Notes: generated from the sequence alone by a model not told the origin. Positions 15,737-24,847 are shown, counted from the first letter of the stretch. The stretch: 64,000 nucleotides of DNA from Halostagnicola sp. A-GB9-2 (GCF_030068615.1 NZ_JASJOC010000003.1:372001-436000); one strand, 5' to 3'. Numbers and translations: made by a program.

Positions 15737-16636
15737 ATGCAACTGGGCGTAATCGGACTCGGACGGATGGGACAGATCGTCGTTGACCGCGTGCTTGAGG
15801 CCGGACACGATGTCGTGGCCTTCGACCTCGACGAGGAAGCGGTCGCGGCGGCCGCCAATGTGGGTGCCGAGCCCGCCGACTCGATCGCAGACTTTCTCGA
15901 GCAACTCGGCGAGACGAAACGAATCTGGCTGATGGTTCCCGCGGGCGAAGCTGTCGACGTAACGCTCGAGGAACTCGAGCCGAACCTCGACGGCGACGAT
16001 ATCGTCGTCGACGGCGGGAACTCGAAGTTTCAGGATTCGGTTCGACGCGCCGAATCCTGTCCCGCCGCGTACCTCGACTGTGGCACCTCCGGCGGCCCTG
16101 CGGGTGCGGAACTGGGTTTCTCGCTAATGATCGGCGGCCCGACCGAGGCCTACGCGGAACTCGAGCCGATCTTCGACGCGGTCGCGACCGGTCCCGACGG
16201 CCACGGGCACATGGGTCAAGCGGGCTCGGGCCACTACGTCAAGATGGTCCACAACGGCGTCGAATACGCACTGATGCAGGCCTATGGAGAAGGATTCGAA
16301 CTCCTCCACGAGGGCCGGTACGACCTCGATCTCGAGGAAGTCTCTCGGGTCTGGAACAACGGCGCGGTGATCCGTTCGTGGCTCCTCGAGCTCTGCGAGG
16401 AAGCGTTCCGCGAGGAGGGAGCGGATCTGGGCGACGTGGCGGACCGCGTCGAGGGCGGCTCGACGGGAACGTGGACGGTTCAGGAAGGACTCGAGCAGGA
16501 AGTGCCCGTTCCGCTGATCTACACCGCGCTCTCCGAACGGTTCGGCTCCCGAGCTGACGACGGTCGATTTTCGCGCCGGCTCGCGAGCCGACTACGGTAC
16601 GGATTCGGCCGCCACGAGGTCCCGCGGCGGGAGTAA
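15737..16636 (+). CDS. gnd: 6-Phosphogluconate dehydrogenase (decarboxylating), short form
   Basis: This enzyme oxidises and decarboxylates 6-phosphogluconate to ribulose 5-phosphate, the last oxidative step of the pentose phosphate route. At 299 residues it is the short bacterial/archaeal class, usually NAD-dependent. Motifs: GVIGLGRMG at 4-12 for the dinucleotide, VVDGGNSKF near 93, CGTSGGPAGAELGFSLMIGG near 116 and HYVKMVHNGVEY near 166 (catalytic Lys and substrate Asn). The acidic D31-D33 after beta-2 supports NAD over NADP. There is no zwf-like gene nearby. Confidence 0.92.
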   Translation: MQLGVIGLGRMGQIVVDRVLEAGHDVVAFDLDEEAVAAAANVGAEPADSIADFLEQLGETKRIWLMVPAGEAVDVTLEELEPNLDGDDIVVDGGNSKFQDSVRRAESCPAAYLDCGTSGGPAGAELGFSLMIGGPTEAYAELEPIFDAVATGPDGHGHMGQAGSGHYVKMVHNGVEYALMQAYGEGFELLHEGRYDLDLEEVSRVWNNGAVIRSWLLELCEEAFREEGADLGDVADRVEGGSTGTWTVQEGLEQEVPVPLIYTALSERFGSRADDGRFSRRLASRLRYGFGRHEVPRRE

Positions 16637-16706
16637 CCGCTCTCTTTTTCTGCTCGTCGAAGACCCTTCAAAATATTGATCACCTCGCCACTCTTTGGTC
16701 GGGACA

Positions 16707-18422
16707 GTGTCTGACGATCCCCGCGAGCCGGACGATAGTCCGTCTCGGCGAGAAGATAGCGCCTCTCCTCCGCCCGATGACGCTTCTACTGGCGATTCGA
16801 CGCCGTCGGACGATCCTCCATCGGGCCCGGCAGATGATTCACTCGAGGACTCGGATGTAGATTCAGGCGAGACGGACTCGAGTTCGGAGTCGGACGAAGA
16901 CGACTCGGGCGTGTCGTTCAGTCCGTCTAGTTCGATCACGGAGGGGTCGCTCATCGGGCCGCTGTTTCACCTGGCCTGGCCGATCGTCGTTATTCAGCTG
17001 TTGCAGGTCACCTACAACGTCGTCGATACGCTCTATCTCGGTCGACTCTCTGCGGAGGCGGTCGGGGCTATCAGCCTCGCGTTCCCGCTCATCTTCCTCC
17101 TGATCGCGGTCGCCGGCGGGTTCACGACCGCGGGTGCGATCCTCGTCGCCCAGTACATCGGTGCGAAAGGGAGTCGTTCAGCTGGGCTGGTCGCGGGCCA
17201 GACGGTCTCGTTCGTTTCCCTCCTTTCGGTCGTGATCGGCGTCGTCGGCTACTTCTACACCCGACCGGCGCTCGAGATTTTGCCCAGCGATCCCGACACC
17301 GCGGCGTCGGTCGTGCCGCTGGCCGCCGACTACATGGAAATCATCTTCCTCGGTATGCCGCTGATGTTCGGCTTCTTCGTCTTCTCGGCGCTCATGCGAG
17401 GCTACGGCGACACCCGGACGCCGATGCTCGTGATGGTCATCTCCGTCGTCGTCAACGTTGTCCTCGACCCGCTGTTCATCTTCGGGTTCGACGATAACCC
17501 GCTCACGGGTTGGCTCGAGGCCACGCCAATCATCGGGGCGTTCGACTTTGCCGGTACTGAGGCCTTTTTCTACGCCGCGACCGGCTTCAGCGGTTGGGGA
17601 ATCGAGGGTGCCGCGTTGGCAACGATCGGCGCTCGCGGCGCGGCCACCGTCGTCGGCCTCTGGATCCTGTTCGCGACGACGCGCGGCCCCGCCGTCTCGA
17701 TCGATCACCTTCGACCCGACTTCGAGTTCATCGAGGATATCGTTCGCCTCGGCGTTCCGAGCATGGTCGAGCAGTCGACGAGCGCACTGGCGATGATCTC
17801 CCTGACGGCGATGGTCGTCACGTTCTCGCCGCCCGTGGTCGCCGCCTACGGGCTCGGCAACCGGCTCATCTCGCTGGTCTTTCTCCCGGCAATGGGTCTC
17901 GGACGAGCGATCGATACCGTCGTCGGGCAGAACCTGGGTGCCGACAGGGCGGACCGCGCCGCGCGTGCCGTTCGCCTCGCGGCCACGACCGGCGCGGGGG
18001 TGATGATCCTCGTCGCCGTGGTCGCGGTCTCCTTTACCGAACCGATCGTCAGCGTGTTCCTCGGAGATGTCGAGGACGCTCCCGAAACCATCGCACTGGG
18101 CGTCGAGTACGTGCAGATACGCTCGGTCGAGTTCGCGTTCATCGGGGTCTCGCAGGTCGTTCTCGGTGCCTTCCGGGGAGCCGGAAACACGAAGACCGCG
18201 ATGGTCATCTCCATTCTGACCCTCTGGGTCGGGCGGGTCTCGAGCGTCTTCGTTCTCGTCTTCGTCCTCGATATGGGCGCGACAGGAATCTGGATCGGGA
18301 TGGCCGTCGGGAACGTCCTCGGCGCAATCGTCGGCGCTGGCTGGTTCGCTCGAGGAACCTGGCGAAACCGATACATCGACGATCCGGATCCGGCGACCGG
18401 GGCCGAGTCCGAAGAAGACTGA
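16707..18422 (+). CDS. MATE-family multidrug efflux transporter
   Basis: This protein is about 571 residues. The first 85 are acidic and Ser/Asp/Pro-rich (disordered, cytoplasmic). Twelve membrane helices follow, with the MATE N-half start GPLFHLAWPIVVIQLLQVTYNVVDTLYLGRL and the mirrored C-half start FEFIEDIVRLGVPSMVEQ near residue 345. MATE proteins expel cationic drugs or metabolites using Na+ or H+. I prefer the GTG at 16707 (MSDDPREP) over the TTG at 16695. Its stop codon touches the hairpin repeat at 18422. The tail-to-tail neighbour is a small zinc protein. Confidence 0.9.
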   Translation: MSDDPREPDDSPSRREDSASPPPDDASTGDSTPSDDPPSGPADDSLEDSDVDSGETDSSSESDEDDSGVSFSPSSSITEGSLIGPLFHLAWPIVVIQLLQVTYNVVDTLYLGRLSAEAVGAISLAFPLIFLLIAVAGGFTTAGAILVAQYIGAKGSRSAGLVAGQTVSFVSLLSVVIGVVGYFYTRPALEILPSDPDTAASVVPLAADYMEIIFLGMPLMFGFFVFSALMRGYGDTRTPMLVMVISVVVNVVLDPLFIFGFDDNPLTGWLEATPIIGAFDFAGTEAFFYAATGFSGWGIEGAALATIGARGAATVVGLWILFATTRGPAVSIDHLRPDFEFIEDIVRLGVPSMVEQSTSALAMISLTAMVVTFSPPVVAAYGLGNRLISLVFLPAMGLGRAIDTVVGQNLGADRADRAARAVRLAATTGAGVMILVAVVAVSFTEPIVSVFLGDVEDAPETIALGVEYVQIRSVEFAFIGVSQVVLGAFRGAGNTKTAMVISILTLWVGRVSSVFVLVFVLDMGATGIWIGMAVGNVLGAIVGAGWFARGTWRNRYIDDPDPATGAESEED

Positions 18423-18499
18423 TACTGCCGGCTGTACGTCGTTCACAATTCTCGTCGCCCCGGGTTCGAAAATACTCACACAGTTACAGCCGGCAGTAT
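18422..18499. repeat. Hairpin-forming intergenic repeat, copy 1
   Basis: A perfect 14-bp inverted repeat (ATACTGCCGGCTGT at 18422-18435, complement at 18486-18499) encloses a 50-nt loop that contains ACGTCGTTCACAATTCTCG. A second copy with the same stem pattern and a nearly identical loop segment is at 25018-25098. Here it lies between two convergent genes and begins at the last base of the MATE stop codon, so it could act as a shared terminator. It may equally be a REP or MITE-like element. Confidence 0.75.
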
Positions 18500-18509
18500 G
18501 AACGCCCCC

Positions 18510-18674
18510 TCAGGACGGGTGTTGGTGACTGAGTTTTTCGCCGATCATCCCCGGCACTGGCGTCGCACAGTCTTTGCATCGCCACGTTCGACTCGTCGCG
18601 CCGCGGTCCGATTCGATATCCTGTTTGTACTCGAGAAGCGCGCCACAGGCGCATCGATACGTTGCGCGGGACAT
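18510..18674 (-). CDS. Small zinc-ribbon protein
   Basis: This 54-residue protein begins MSRATYRCACGALLEYKQDI and carries a second pair in WRCKDC, giving C8-x-C10 and C33-x2-C36 as likely Zn ligands. This is the pattern of the very small zinc-finger proteins that are abundant in haloarchaea and often act in regulation or biofilm formation. The function is not known here. It faces the MATE gene across the hairpin repeat. The ATG lies 55 nt after an AT-poor stretch, and I see no clear promoter. Confidence 0.7.
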   Translation of the reverse strand: MSRATYRCACGALLEYKQDIESDRGATSRTWRCKDCATPVPGMIGEKLSHQHPS

Positions 18675-18844
18675 CGGTGTTTTCTACGTTCGACGGGCGC
18701 TTAAACGCCCAGCCAGCGTTTGACGTCCGAATACGTGCGTCTTTGGCAGGCGGTCTGAACTCCACTCGGCGATTGTAACCTCTCGGCAACGGCGACTTCC
18801 GCCAGCACGGTTGACTCACCGACCGCCGCTCTTTCGTCCGACCG

Positions 18845-18852
18845 TTTATATA
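18845..18852 (+). promoter_or_regulatory. TATA box
   Basis: TTTATATA is centred about 27 nt before the ATG at 18875 and preceded by ACCG. This suggests a leaderless transcript for the Tat-exported protein. Confidence 0.55.
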
Positions 18853-18874
18853 CCAAACCGCGGCCAACGAGCCC

Positions 18875-19297
18875 ATGGCAGAACGACCGACCGTCGACCG
18901 CCGAACCGTCCTGCAAACCATCGGCTCGAGCACTATCGCCGGGGGCGCACTTGCCTCGAGTGCCGGTGCAACCGACGACGCTCCATCGGATTCTAACGCT
19001 TCGGAGTCACGGGCAACCGGAGCCGATTGCGACGACATTCCCTCTGTGACCGAGGCGGCGGCGAACCCGCCCGAATCGTACGTCTCGACCGTTGACCGCG
19101 TCGTCGACGGCGAACACGTCGTCATCTTGCTCGAGGACGGCACCCAGACCGTCGGCCAGATCGTCGTTCCCTCGTCGGAGTACCCGTGTCTCGAGGAACG
19201 CGACAGGATCGTCGCGACCGTCGAGGACGACGATCTCACGTGTTATCGGTGGCTCGAGGAGCAAACCTCGGACCGTCTATCCGAGTTACTCGACTAA
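18875..19297 (+). CDS. Tat-exported DUF3006-like protein
   Basis: This 140-residue protein has a twin-arginine signal (DRRTVLQTIG at 8-17, then a weakly hydrophobic stretch to ASSAGA). After an acidic Ser-rich spacer comes a compact domain, YVSTVDRVVDGEHVVILLED then GQIVVPSSEYPCLEERDRIVATVEDDDL, that resembles the small beta-barrel DUF3006 proteins. Three cysteines in the mature part could form a disulfide. It has no lipobox Cys, so it is probably secreted. Role unknown. Confidence 0.7.
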   Translation: MAERPTVDRRTVLQTIGSSTIAGGALASSAGATDDAPSDSNASESRATGADCDDIPSVTEAAANPPESYVSTVDRVVDGEHVVILLEDGTQTVGQIVVPSSEYPCLEERDRIVATVEDDDLTCYRWLEEQTSDRLSELLD

Positions 19298-19346
19298 CGG
19301 GTTACTCGACTGAGTCGAGTAATCTGGCTCACTCTACTGATCCGAC

Positions 19347-20102
19347 TCACTCGAGTGCGTTCCGATACTGCTCGACGACGTCGGCTTCGGGTTCGCCGTC
19401 GGCGCGCAGTGTTCCGTCGACGAGGACCGTCACGCGATCCAGCGCCGATTCGAACGCGTCGACGTTGTGCGTGGAGATGACGACGGTTCGATCGCCCGAG
19501 TTCGGCTCCAACGCCGACTCGTCTCCGCGCCCACCCTCAATCGTTCCCGACTGGTACGACTCGAGGAACGCTCTGATACGCCGCCTCGAGTGGTCGTCGA
19601 CGTCGGCCAGCGGCTCGTCGAGCAGGAGGAACTGCGGGCGCTTGACCAGCGCCAGCGAGAGGTCGAGCTTCTTCCGGAAACCGCCGGAGAGCTCGTCAGC
19701 CCGTCGGTGGGCGGCGGGTTCGAGTCGAAGCTCCTCGAGGAGCGTCTCGATCCACGAGTCGGGCGGTGGATCGCCGACGAACCCGCGAAACACCTCGAGG
19801 TTCTCTCGAGCGGTCAGGGAGGGATAGAACCGGGGTTCCTGAAAGCTGTATCCAACGGTGGCCTCGCCCCGTTCGAGGGTTCCGCTCGTCGGCCGTGAAA
19901 GGCCGGTGAGTAACCGAAACAGCGTCGTCTTGCCGGAGCCGTTCGGACCGACGAGGCCGTGGAACTCGCCGGGGCGGAACGCGAGCGTGGCCCCCTCGAG
20001 ATCGAGCGCCGTCGTTTCGCCGTAGCGTTTCGTCACGTCCGTGAGTTCGAGGGGTGTCGTTGGCATGGCTTGCTGGCTTGAATCGGGTTCTGCCATCGTC
20101 AT
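19347..20102 (-). CDS. ABC transporter ATP-binding protein
   Basis: This 251-residue nucleotide-binding subunit has Walker A GPNGSGKTT, the signature LSGGFRKKL, Walker B FLLLDEPLAD and the switch His in VVISTHNVD. Its start is the ATG at 20100-20102, which overlaps the permease stop (ATGA); the longer upstream frame is unlikely. The GFRKK form of the signature is common in ABC-2 type exporters (antibiotic, Na+ or copper export). It is the third gene of the lipoprotein-permease-ATPase operon. Confidence 0.9.
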   Translation of the reverse strand: MTMAEPDSSQQAMPTTPLELTDVTKRYGETTALDLEGATLAFRPGEFHGLVGPNGSGKTTLFRLLTGLSRPTSGTLERGEATVGYSFQEPRFYPSLTARENLEVFRGFVGDPPPDSWIETLLEELRLEPAAHRRADELSGGFRKKLDLSLALVKRPQFLLLDEPLADVDDHSRRRIRAFLESYQSGTIEGGRGDESALEPNSGDRTVVISTHNVDAFESALDRVTVLVDGTLRADGEPEADVVEQYRNALE

Positions 20103-21163
20103 CGCCTCCGTCGATACAGCGCGATCGTTAGCAGGAGTACGATCAACGAGACGCCCGCACTGCCCGCGAGCCACAGCAGGTAATCGGCGTACACCGAGGG
20201 CGGTGTGTCACGCAACAGCGCGCTTCGCAACGTGATCGCCGAGTAGTGTGTCGGGAGCGCCCGCGAGATGGTCGTCTGGGTTGAGGAAAAGAACCCGACG
20301 GGATAGACGAGACTCGAGAGCGCGAAGACGCCGAGTGTGAGCCCGAGGTTGACGAATAGCGCGGTCTTCCGGAGCTTCAGCAAGAAGAGGACGGCGAGTC
20401 CGGTTGACGCCAGCAAAACGAACGTGAGCGCGACGACGCCGAGCGCCATCGGCGAAAACGCCGCGACGGAGTAACCGAGCCACGACGTTACGGCGGTGAT
20501 AACCCCGACCGGAACGACCAGTAACAGGCCGTAGAACAGCAGTTTGCTGGCGACGACCGTCTCGAGTCGCGATTCGGTCTGCAACCGATCGAGGACCAGC
20601 CGCTCGGAGTGAAGCTGATAGGGGAGATAGACCAGTCCGTAGAGCGCGACAAATGCAAAGAGGCCGGTCGGAACGAGGAACTCCGAGAGGCTTCGTTCCT
20701 CGCCGATGCCCTCGCTTTCGACAGCCACGTCCGCGGGGAGCGAGCTGTCGAACTCGGATTCGATAACACCGGCGCTCTCGTTGACCGGTTCCTCGAACGG
20801 TACGAACGCGCGGTCGGAAGTGACGGTGTAGTTCGCCTCCGAACCCGGTTCCATGAGATCACCCGGTACGTGGACCACGATGTAGACCTCCTCACGCTGG
20901 AGCGCTTCGGTCGCTTCCTCGGAACTGTCGTAGGTCTCGGGGGTCGAAAACGCGGTGATTCCGGCTCGAGTGATATCCACTTCGTCGCTCGAGGCGTCAC
21001 CTTCGGCGACGAGGCCGACTGGAACGTCCTGGGGAATCGTCTGCTCGAATACGACTGTCCCGCCGGCGAGTGCACCGGGGATCAGTATCAACAGAACGAC
21101 GACGAGGCCCAGGTTTCGTCGGACCGCGATCGCCTCCTTGGACAAGAGGGCCAGTAGATCCAC
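20099..21163 (-). CDS. ABC-2 type permease
   Basis: This 354-residue protein has one helix near the N-terminus (residues 17-38) and a 130-residue outer domain with the NYTVTSD and GIGEERSLSEF segments. Five further helices follow between about 165 and 350, the ABC-2/CcmB-type exporter layout. It begins 1 nt after the lipoprotein stop and overlaps the ATPase start. Together they form an exporter whose substrate is not evident. Confidence 0.85.
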   Translation of the reverse strand: MDLLALLSKEAIAVRRNLGLVVVLLILIPGALAGGTVVFEQTIPQDVPVGLVAEGDASSDEVDITRAGITAFSTPETYDSSEEATEALQREEVYIVVHVPGDLMEPGSEANYTVTSDRAFVPFEEPVNESAGVIESEFDSSLPADVAVESEGIGEERSLSEFLVPTGLFAFVALYGLVYLPYQLHSERLVLDRLQTESRLETVVASKLLFYGLLLVVPVGVITAVTSWLGYSVAAFSPMALGVVALTFVLLASTGLAVLFLLKLRKTALFVNLGLTLGVFALSSLVYPVGFFSSTQTTISRALPTHYSAITLRSALLRDTPPSVYADYLLWLAGSAGVSLIVLLLTIALYRRRR

Positions 21164-21164
21164 G

Positions 21165-22271
21165 CTACACCTCTTCGATCAGGTCGATGACGGCCGCTTC
21201 GTCGCCCTCGTATCGTATGCTGACGACGGTTTCCGCTCGCTCGAGGTCGACCTCCTCGAGTGCGTTGCCGAGTTCGTCGTCGCTGGTCGATCGCAAGGCC
21301 GCGATGGCACCCCTGAGGACCTCCTCGAGTTCCTCGGCGTCGCTTTCGGCGTCGGTGTAGAGACCGGCCTCGAGACGCATGCCATCGTCGACGACGTCGT
21401 ACGCCCTGCTGACCACGGCCACTTCCTCGAGGATGTCGAAGCTGACCGGGATCGGAATGTCGAACGCATCCAGTTCGTCGGGATCGAGTGTCCCGTCCGC
21501 TCGTGTCACCACCGTAAACTGAGCGTCCTGCTCGTCGTGGGCCTCGAGGACCTGTCCCGAGACCGGGTCGTCGTCGCCGTATCGAACCTCGAGGGAGTCG
21601 CGAACGGCGGCTTCGTTGCCGAGGGCGAATTGCCCCTCCCCGATGACGCCGACGGCGGGGGCGGTCGCCGACCCCGATTCGCCGGTTGGCTCGTACAGGT
21701 TCCCGTCGAAGTCGGTGGCCTCGTATTCGGTGCCCTGCCGAGCTTCGATACTGTCGATCACGTCGTCGGTGTTCCAGTCTCCGTCCACGGCCGCGGTGAC
21801 CGTCGTGGAATCGAGGAACGAAGGCCCGCCACTGGCCCCATCTTCAGACTCGTCACCAGATTCGGCTTCAGATTCGCCACCGGATTCGCCTCCGGACTCG
21901 TCGTCGAATACCAACACTCTAGTTGCACTCCGAGTGTCGATGTCCGTCTCGGCCTCGAGTCCATCCAGCGTTTCCACAATGCCAATCGCTCCGCCTTCGA
22001 TATCATCGAGTTCCTCGAGCAGTCGGTCGTATTCGTCCGCTTCGAGCGCGCCTCCGTTCAGTTCGGCGAGCAGCTCCGTCTCCGCCGGAACGATCTCCTC
22101 GAGGGCTACTGGTTTAGTATCGTCATCTCCGTTTCCCAGGAGGGTATCGGTACAGCCTGCGGTTCCGACGGCGACGGCAACGCCGAGACCGCCGGCGAGT
22201 AACTGCCGTCTCGAGCGTTGTCGTCCCGACAGGGCTTCCTCTGGAGAGCGAGACAGAGACCGTTCGATCAT
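21165..22271 (-). CDS. Tat lipoprotein with Asp/Glu-rich spacer
   Basis: This 368-residue protein has a Tat motif, RSRRQLLAGGLGVAVAVG, ending in the lipobox TAGC at about residue 40, so it is anchored by lipid outside the cell. The mature part has a low-complexity Gly/Glu/Ser insert (about 125-150) and otherwise mixed alpha/beta sequence with no recognised enzyme motif. Because it heads the ABC-2 operon, it may be an outer sensor or substrate partner of the exporter; that is inference. Haloarchaeal relatives are annotated hypothetical. Confidence 0.7.
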   Translation of the reverse strand: MIERSLSRSPEEALSGRQRSRRQLLAGGLGVAVAVGTAGCTDTLLGNGDDDTKPVALEEIVPAETELLAELNGGALEADEYDRLLEELDDIEGGAIGIVETLDGLEAETDIDTRSATRVLVFDDESGGESGGESEAESGDESEDGASGGPSFLDSTTVTAAVDGDWNTDDVIDSIEARQGTEYEATDFDGNLYEPTGESGSATAPAVGVIGEGQFALGNEAAVRDSLEVRYGDDDPVSGQVLEAHDEQDAQFTVVTRADGTLDPDELDAFDIPIPVSFDILEEVAVVSRAYDVVDDGMRLEAGLYTDAESDAEELEEVLRGAIAALRSTSDDELGNALEEVDLERAETVVSIRYEGDEAAVIDLIEEV

Positions 22272-22362
22272 GTTGGTTTATCTCACTGACGTGATCTCTT
22301 AACTATGGGGGTATCTCACTACCAGTCGGCGTCGGCTAACAGCTGACCTGCGGTCGTCGGAA

Positions 22363-23136
22363 CTACTGCCCCTGAAAGTCCGGATCGCGGTCTTCGGTGA
22401 AGGCCGCGACACCTTCCATCATGTCCTGCGTGTAGAACATCCGCTCCTGTTCGCGCGCCTCGAGTTCGAGCTGTTCTTCGAGGGTGTTGGCGTTCGATCG
22501 AAGGAGGAGCCGCCGAAGCGAGGAGTGGACTCGAGTCGGTCCGTTCGCGAGATCTGTTGCCCGTTCGTGCACTCGTTTGTCGATGTCGCCATCATCGACG
22601 ACTTCGGTCAGGAGTCCTGCCTCCTCGGCTTCGGGTGCGGGAAGGATGTCCCCGCTCATCAACAACTCCGCGGCGGTACGGACGCCGACCAGTCGCGGGA
22701 GGATAAACGTCGCCCCCGTATCCGCCGTGAGCCCAATGTTCGAGAACGAGAAGCCGATTCGTGCGGATTCGTCGGCGTAGACGAAGTCACAGGCCGTCGC
22801 GAGCGATGCCCCTGCGCCGATCGCCGCGCCGTCAACTTTCGCGATCACCGGCTTCGAACAGGTCATGATCGCCTCGACTGCGGCGTGAAAGCCGCGATCG
22901 ATGGATTCTGCGGTGGGTGTGGAGCCGACCGAGGTGAGGTCCGCGCCCGCACAGAAGGCGTCTCCGTCGCCGGTCAGGACGAGACAGCGGACGTCGTCGT
23001 TTGCATCGAGTTCACGGAAGGCGGCCGCGAGTTCCTCAGTATCCGACTCGCTCACCGCGTTTTCCCGTTCCGGGTTCGAGATCACGACGGTCGCGTACGG
23101 TTCGTCCTCGGCGATCTCTGTTCGAATGGTTGTCAT
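22363..23136 (-). CDS. Enoyl-CoA hydratase/isomerase family protein
   Basis: This 257-residue crotonase-fold protein hydrates or isomerises enoyl-CoA in fatty acid or aromatic acid breakdown. The oxyanion-hole motifs are visible: GDAFCAGADLTSVG near 57-70 and KVDGAAIGAGASLATACDF near 100-118. The family segment FSNIGLTADTGATFILPRLVG is near 130-150. The usual second catalytic Glu position is not obvious, so an isomerase such as PaaG is possible. A single gene with its own 90-nt leader region. Confidence 0.85.
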   Translation of the reverse strand: MTTIRTEIAEDEPYATVVISNPERENAVSESDTEELAAAFRELDANDDVRCLVLTGDGDAFCAGADLTSVGSTPTAESIDRGFHAAVEAIMTCSKPVIAKVDGAAIGAGASLATACDFVYADESARIGFSFSNIGLTADTGATFILPRLVGVRTAAELLMSGDILPAPEAEEAGLLTEVVDDGDIDKRVHERATDLANGPTRVHSSLRRLLLRSNANTLEEQLELEAREQERMFYTQDMMEGVAAFTEDRDPDFQGQ

Positions 23137-23254
23137 AGTACACAGTCACTCTCGATAATCGTATAAAACCCCGCGAACAGCTTTCAATCGGCGTTCAGTT
23201 TCTCTACGGCTCGACCAGGTCGGGATGATCTTGGCTTCTCGAGGCTGGATGTGT

Positions 23255-24847
23255 TCAGAGATAGCCTAAGTCAGCCAGTCGCTCTTTGGTCCCTGCACGC
23301 ATCGAAACGTTCTCGCTGCCCGCCTCGGTCCCGATCGAATCGATGTCTCCGAGTTGGTCATCGAGACGGCGGCGCAACTCCTTGAGTCGGTCGCGACACG
23401 ACGGCTCGTGGTGTTGGTGCCTTTTGGACTGGTGTCGGTCGTGTTGCTGGCGTTTACCCTGTTGTCGACCGCTTTCGGCTTCTCCGGCTGTCAGCTCCTC
23501 GAGTAAATTCCGCTGTTCGTGCGGATCCATTTCGAGGTCGTGGAACCGCTCGAATCCGTCGTCGCCGCGGACGTACTTCGCGTCCTGGGTCCGAACAGTC
23601 TGTAGCCGGCGGTCGAACGAGCGGACCCGATCCGGAACGTCGCCGAACCGCGCCTCGAGTCGGTCGATCGATGGTTGTGGGGCGACGTACTCCGCGAAAA
23701 CGGCGTCCCGTGAATCGGTTTCCGAGGCCGGATGCATCGATTGACCTCGACTCTGCTCGACGAACGCTCGATCCTCGACGCCGGTCGCCTCGAACAGCGT
23801 TTCCGGCAGGTCGAGCAACTGGACGAGATCGCGGCGTTTCCCGCCGCCGGTGAACTCGCCGCCGTGAAGAACCAGTGGGACGTGAAGTAAGGTGTCGTAC
23901 AGGTTGTACTGGTGTCCGAAAAAACCGTGTTCGCCGACGTGTTCGCCGTGATCTCCGCAGACGACCAGGAGCGTGTCCTCCCACTGGCCCGTCCGCTCGA
24001 GCGCGCGTTGCAATCGCGCGATCTGTTCGTCGACGTAGGCGAGTTCGGCCCGATAGAGACCGCGAAGCATGGCGAACTCTCGGTCGTCGATCTCGTAGTC
24101 GCCGCAGTCGTAGGCTCGAGGGTCCTGTCGAATCGTCGCGGCTTCCTCGTAGCTCGCGCCGTCCGGAAGGTGCTGTTCGGCGAGTTCCTTCGGCGGATCG
24201 TACTTGACGTGTGGTTCGATGTAGTTACAGAACAGAAAGAACGGTCGGTCGTCGTCTCGTCCCTCGAGCCAGTTCTCGACCCACGACGTGGTTCGGTCGG
24301 CTCCGTCGTCTCCGGCCGGTTGAATCAGCTCGCTGTAGAGGATGTTCGTGGCGTTGACCAGCGGATTGCCGTTGAAGAGATTGTCTCGAGTCGCGTCGAG
24401 TTTCTCGCGAAGGTCCTCACCGCGAACGACCGCGCCCATATCGTCGTCGGATTGAATGTACTGCCAGCCTCGCCGCAGGCGGTCGAACCCGCGGTCGAAG
24501 CCAAACTCTTCGGTGATCCAGGTGTTGTTCGAAACGCCGACGGTCTCGTAGCCGGCGTCGGAAAACGCCTCGGAAAGGGTCCGCAGCGATTCGTTCAAAA
24601 ACGGGTGGTCTCCGTGTGTTCCGTGCTCCGAGGGGTACGTTCCGGTAAACATCGACGCGTGGGAAGGAAGCGTCCAGGGTGCGGTCGCGAACGCGTTTTC
24701 GAACGACGAACCCGCCGATGCGAGCTTCGAAAGGGCCGGCATCGTCCGATCACTCACGCTCGTCGCTCGAGCGGTATCGAGGACGACGAAGACGACGTTT
24801 CGCGAACGCTCATGTGGCTCCGGATCACTGTCAGCTTGTGACTCCAT
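23255..24847 (-). CDS. Sulfatase/alkaline-phosphatase-fold hydrolase with threonine nucleophile
   Basis: Start chosen at MESQAD (24847) behind a purine-rich GGAGGTGGAGGGGG leader, giving 530 residues. Metal-site motifs are VVLDTARA (D24) and VVCGDHGEHVGEHGFFGH. The nucleophile box reads TAPWTLPSHASMFTGTYP, so the residue that is Cys or Ser in true sulfatases is Thr59. Thr is the nucleophile of phosphoglycerol transferases such as LtaS, so a phospho-group transferase or hydrolase is more likely than a sulfatase. A Gln/His/Arg-rich insert lies near 455-485. No signal peptide is seen, so the enzyme may be cytoplasmic. Confidence 0.8.
   Translation of the reverse strand: MESQADSDPEPHERSRNVVFVVLDTARATSVSDRTMPALSKLASAGSSFENAFATAPWTLPSHASMFTGTYPSEHGTHGDHPFLNESLRTLSEAFSDAGYETVGVSNNTWITEEFGFDRGFDRLRRGWQYIQSDDDMGAVVRGEDLREKLDATRDNLFNGNPLVNATNILYSELIQPAGDDGADRTTSWVENWLEGRDDDRPFFLFCNYIEPHVKYDPPKELAEQHLPDGASYEEAATIRQDPRAYDCGDYEIDDREFAMLRGLYRAELAYVDEQIARLQRALERTGQWEDTLLVVCGDHGEHVGEHGFFGHQYNLYDTLLHVPLVLHGGEFTGGGKRRDLVQLLDLPETLFEATGVEDRAFVEQSRGQSMHPASETDSRDAVFAEYVAPQPSIDRLEARFGDVPDRVRSFDRRLQTVRTQDAKYVRGDDGFERFHDLEMDPHEQRNLLEELTAGEAESGRQQGKRQQHDRHQSKRHQHHEPSCRDRLKELRRRLDDQLGDIDSIGTEAGSENVSMRAGTKERLADLGYL

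Noticed and set aside
17178-18479. A 433-residue minus-strand frame opposite the MATE gene
   Set aside because: Composition is the mirror of the MATE coding strand (Asp/Arg/His-rich) with no known fold.
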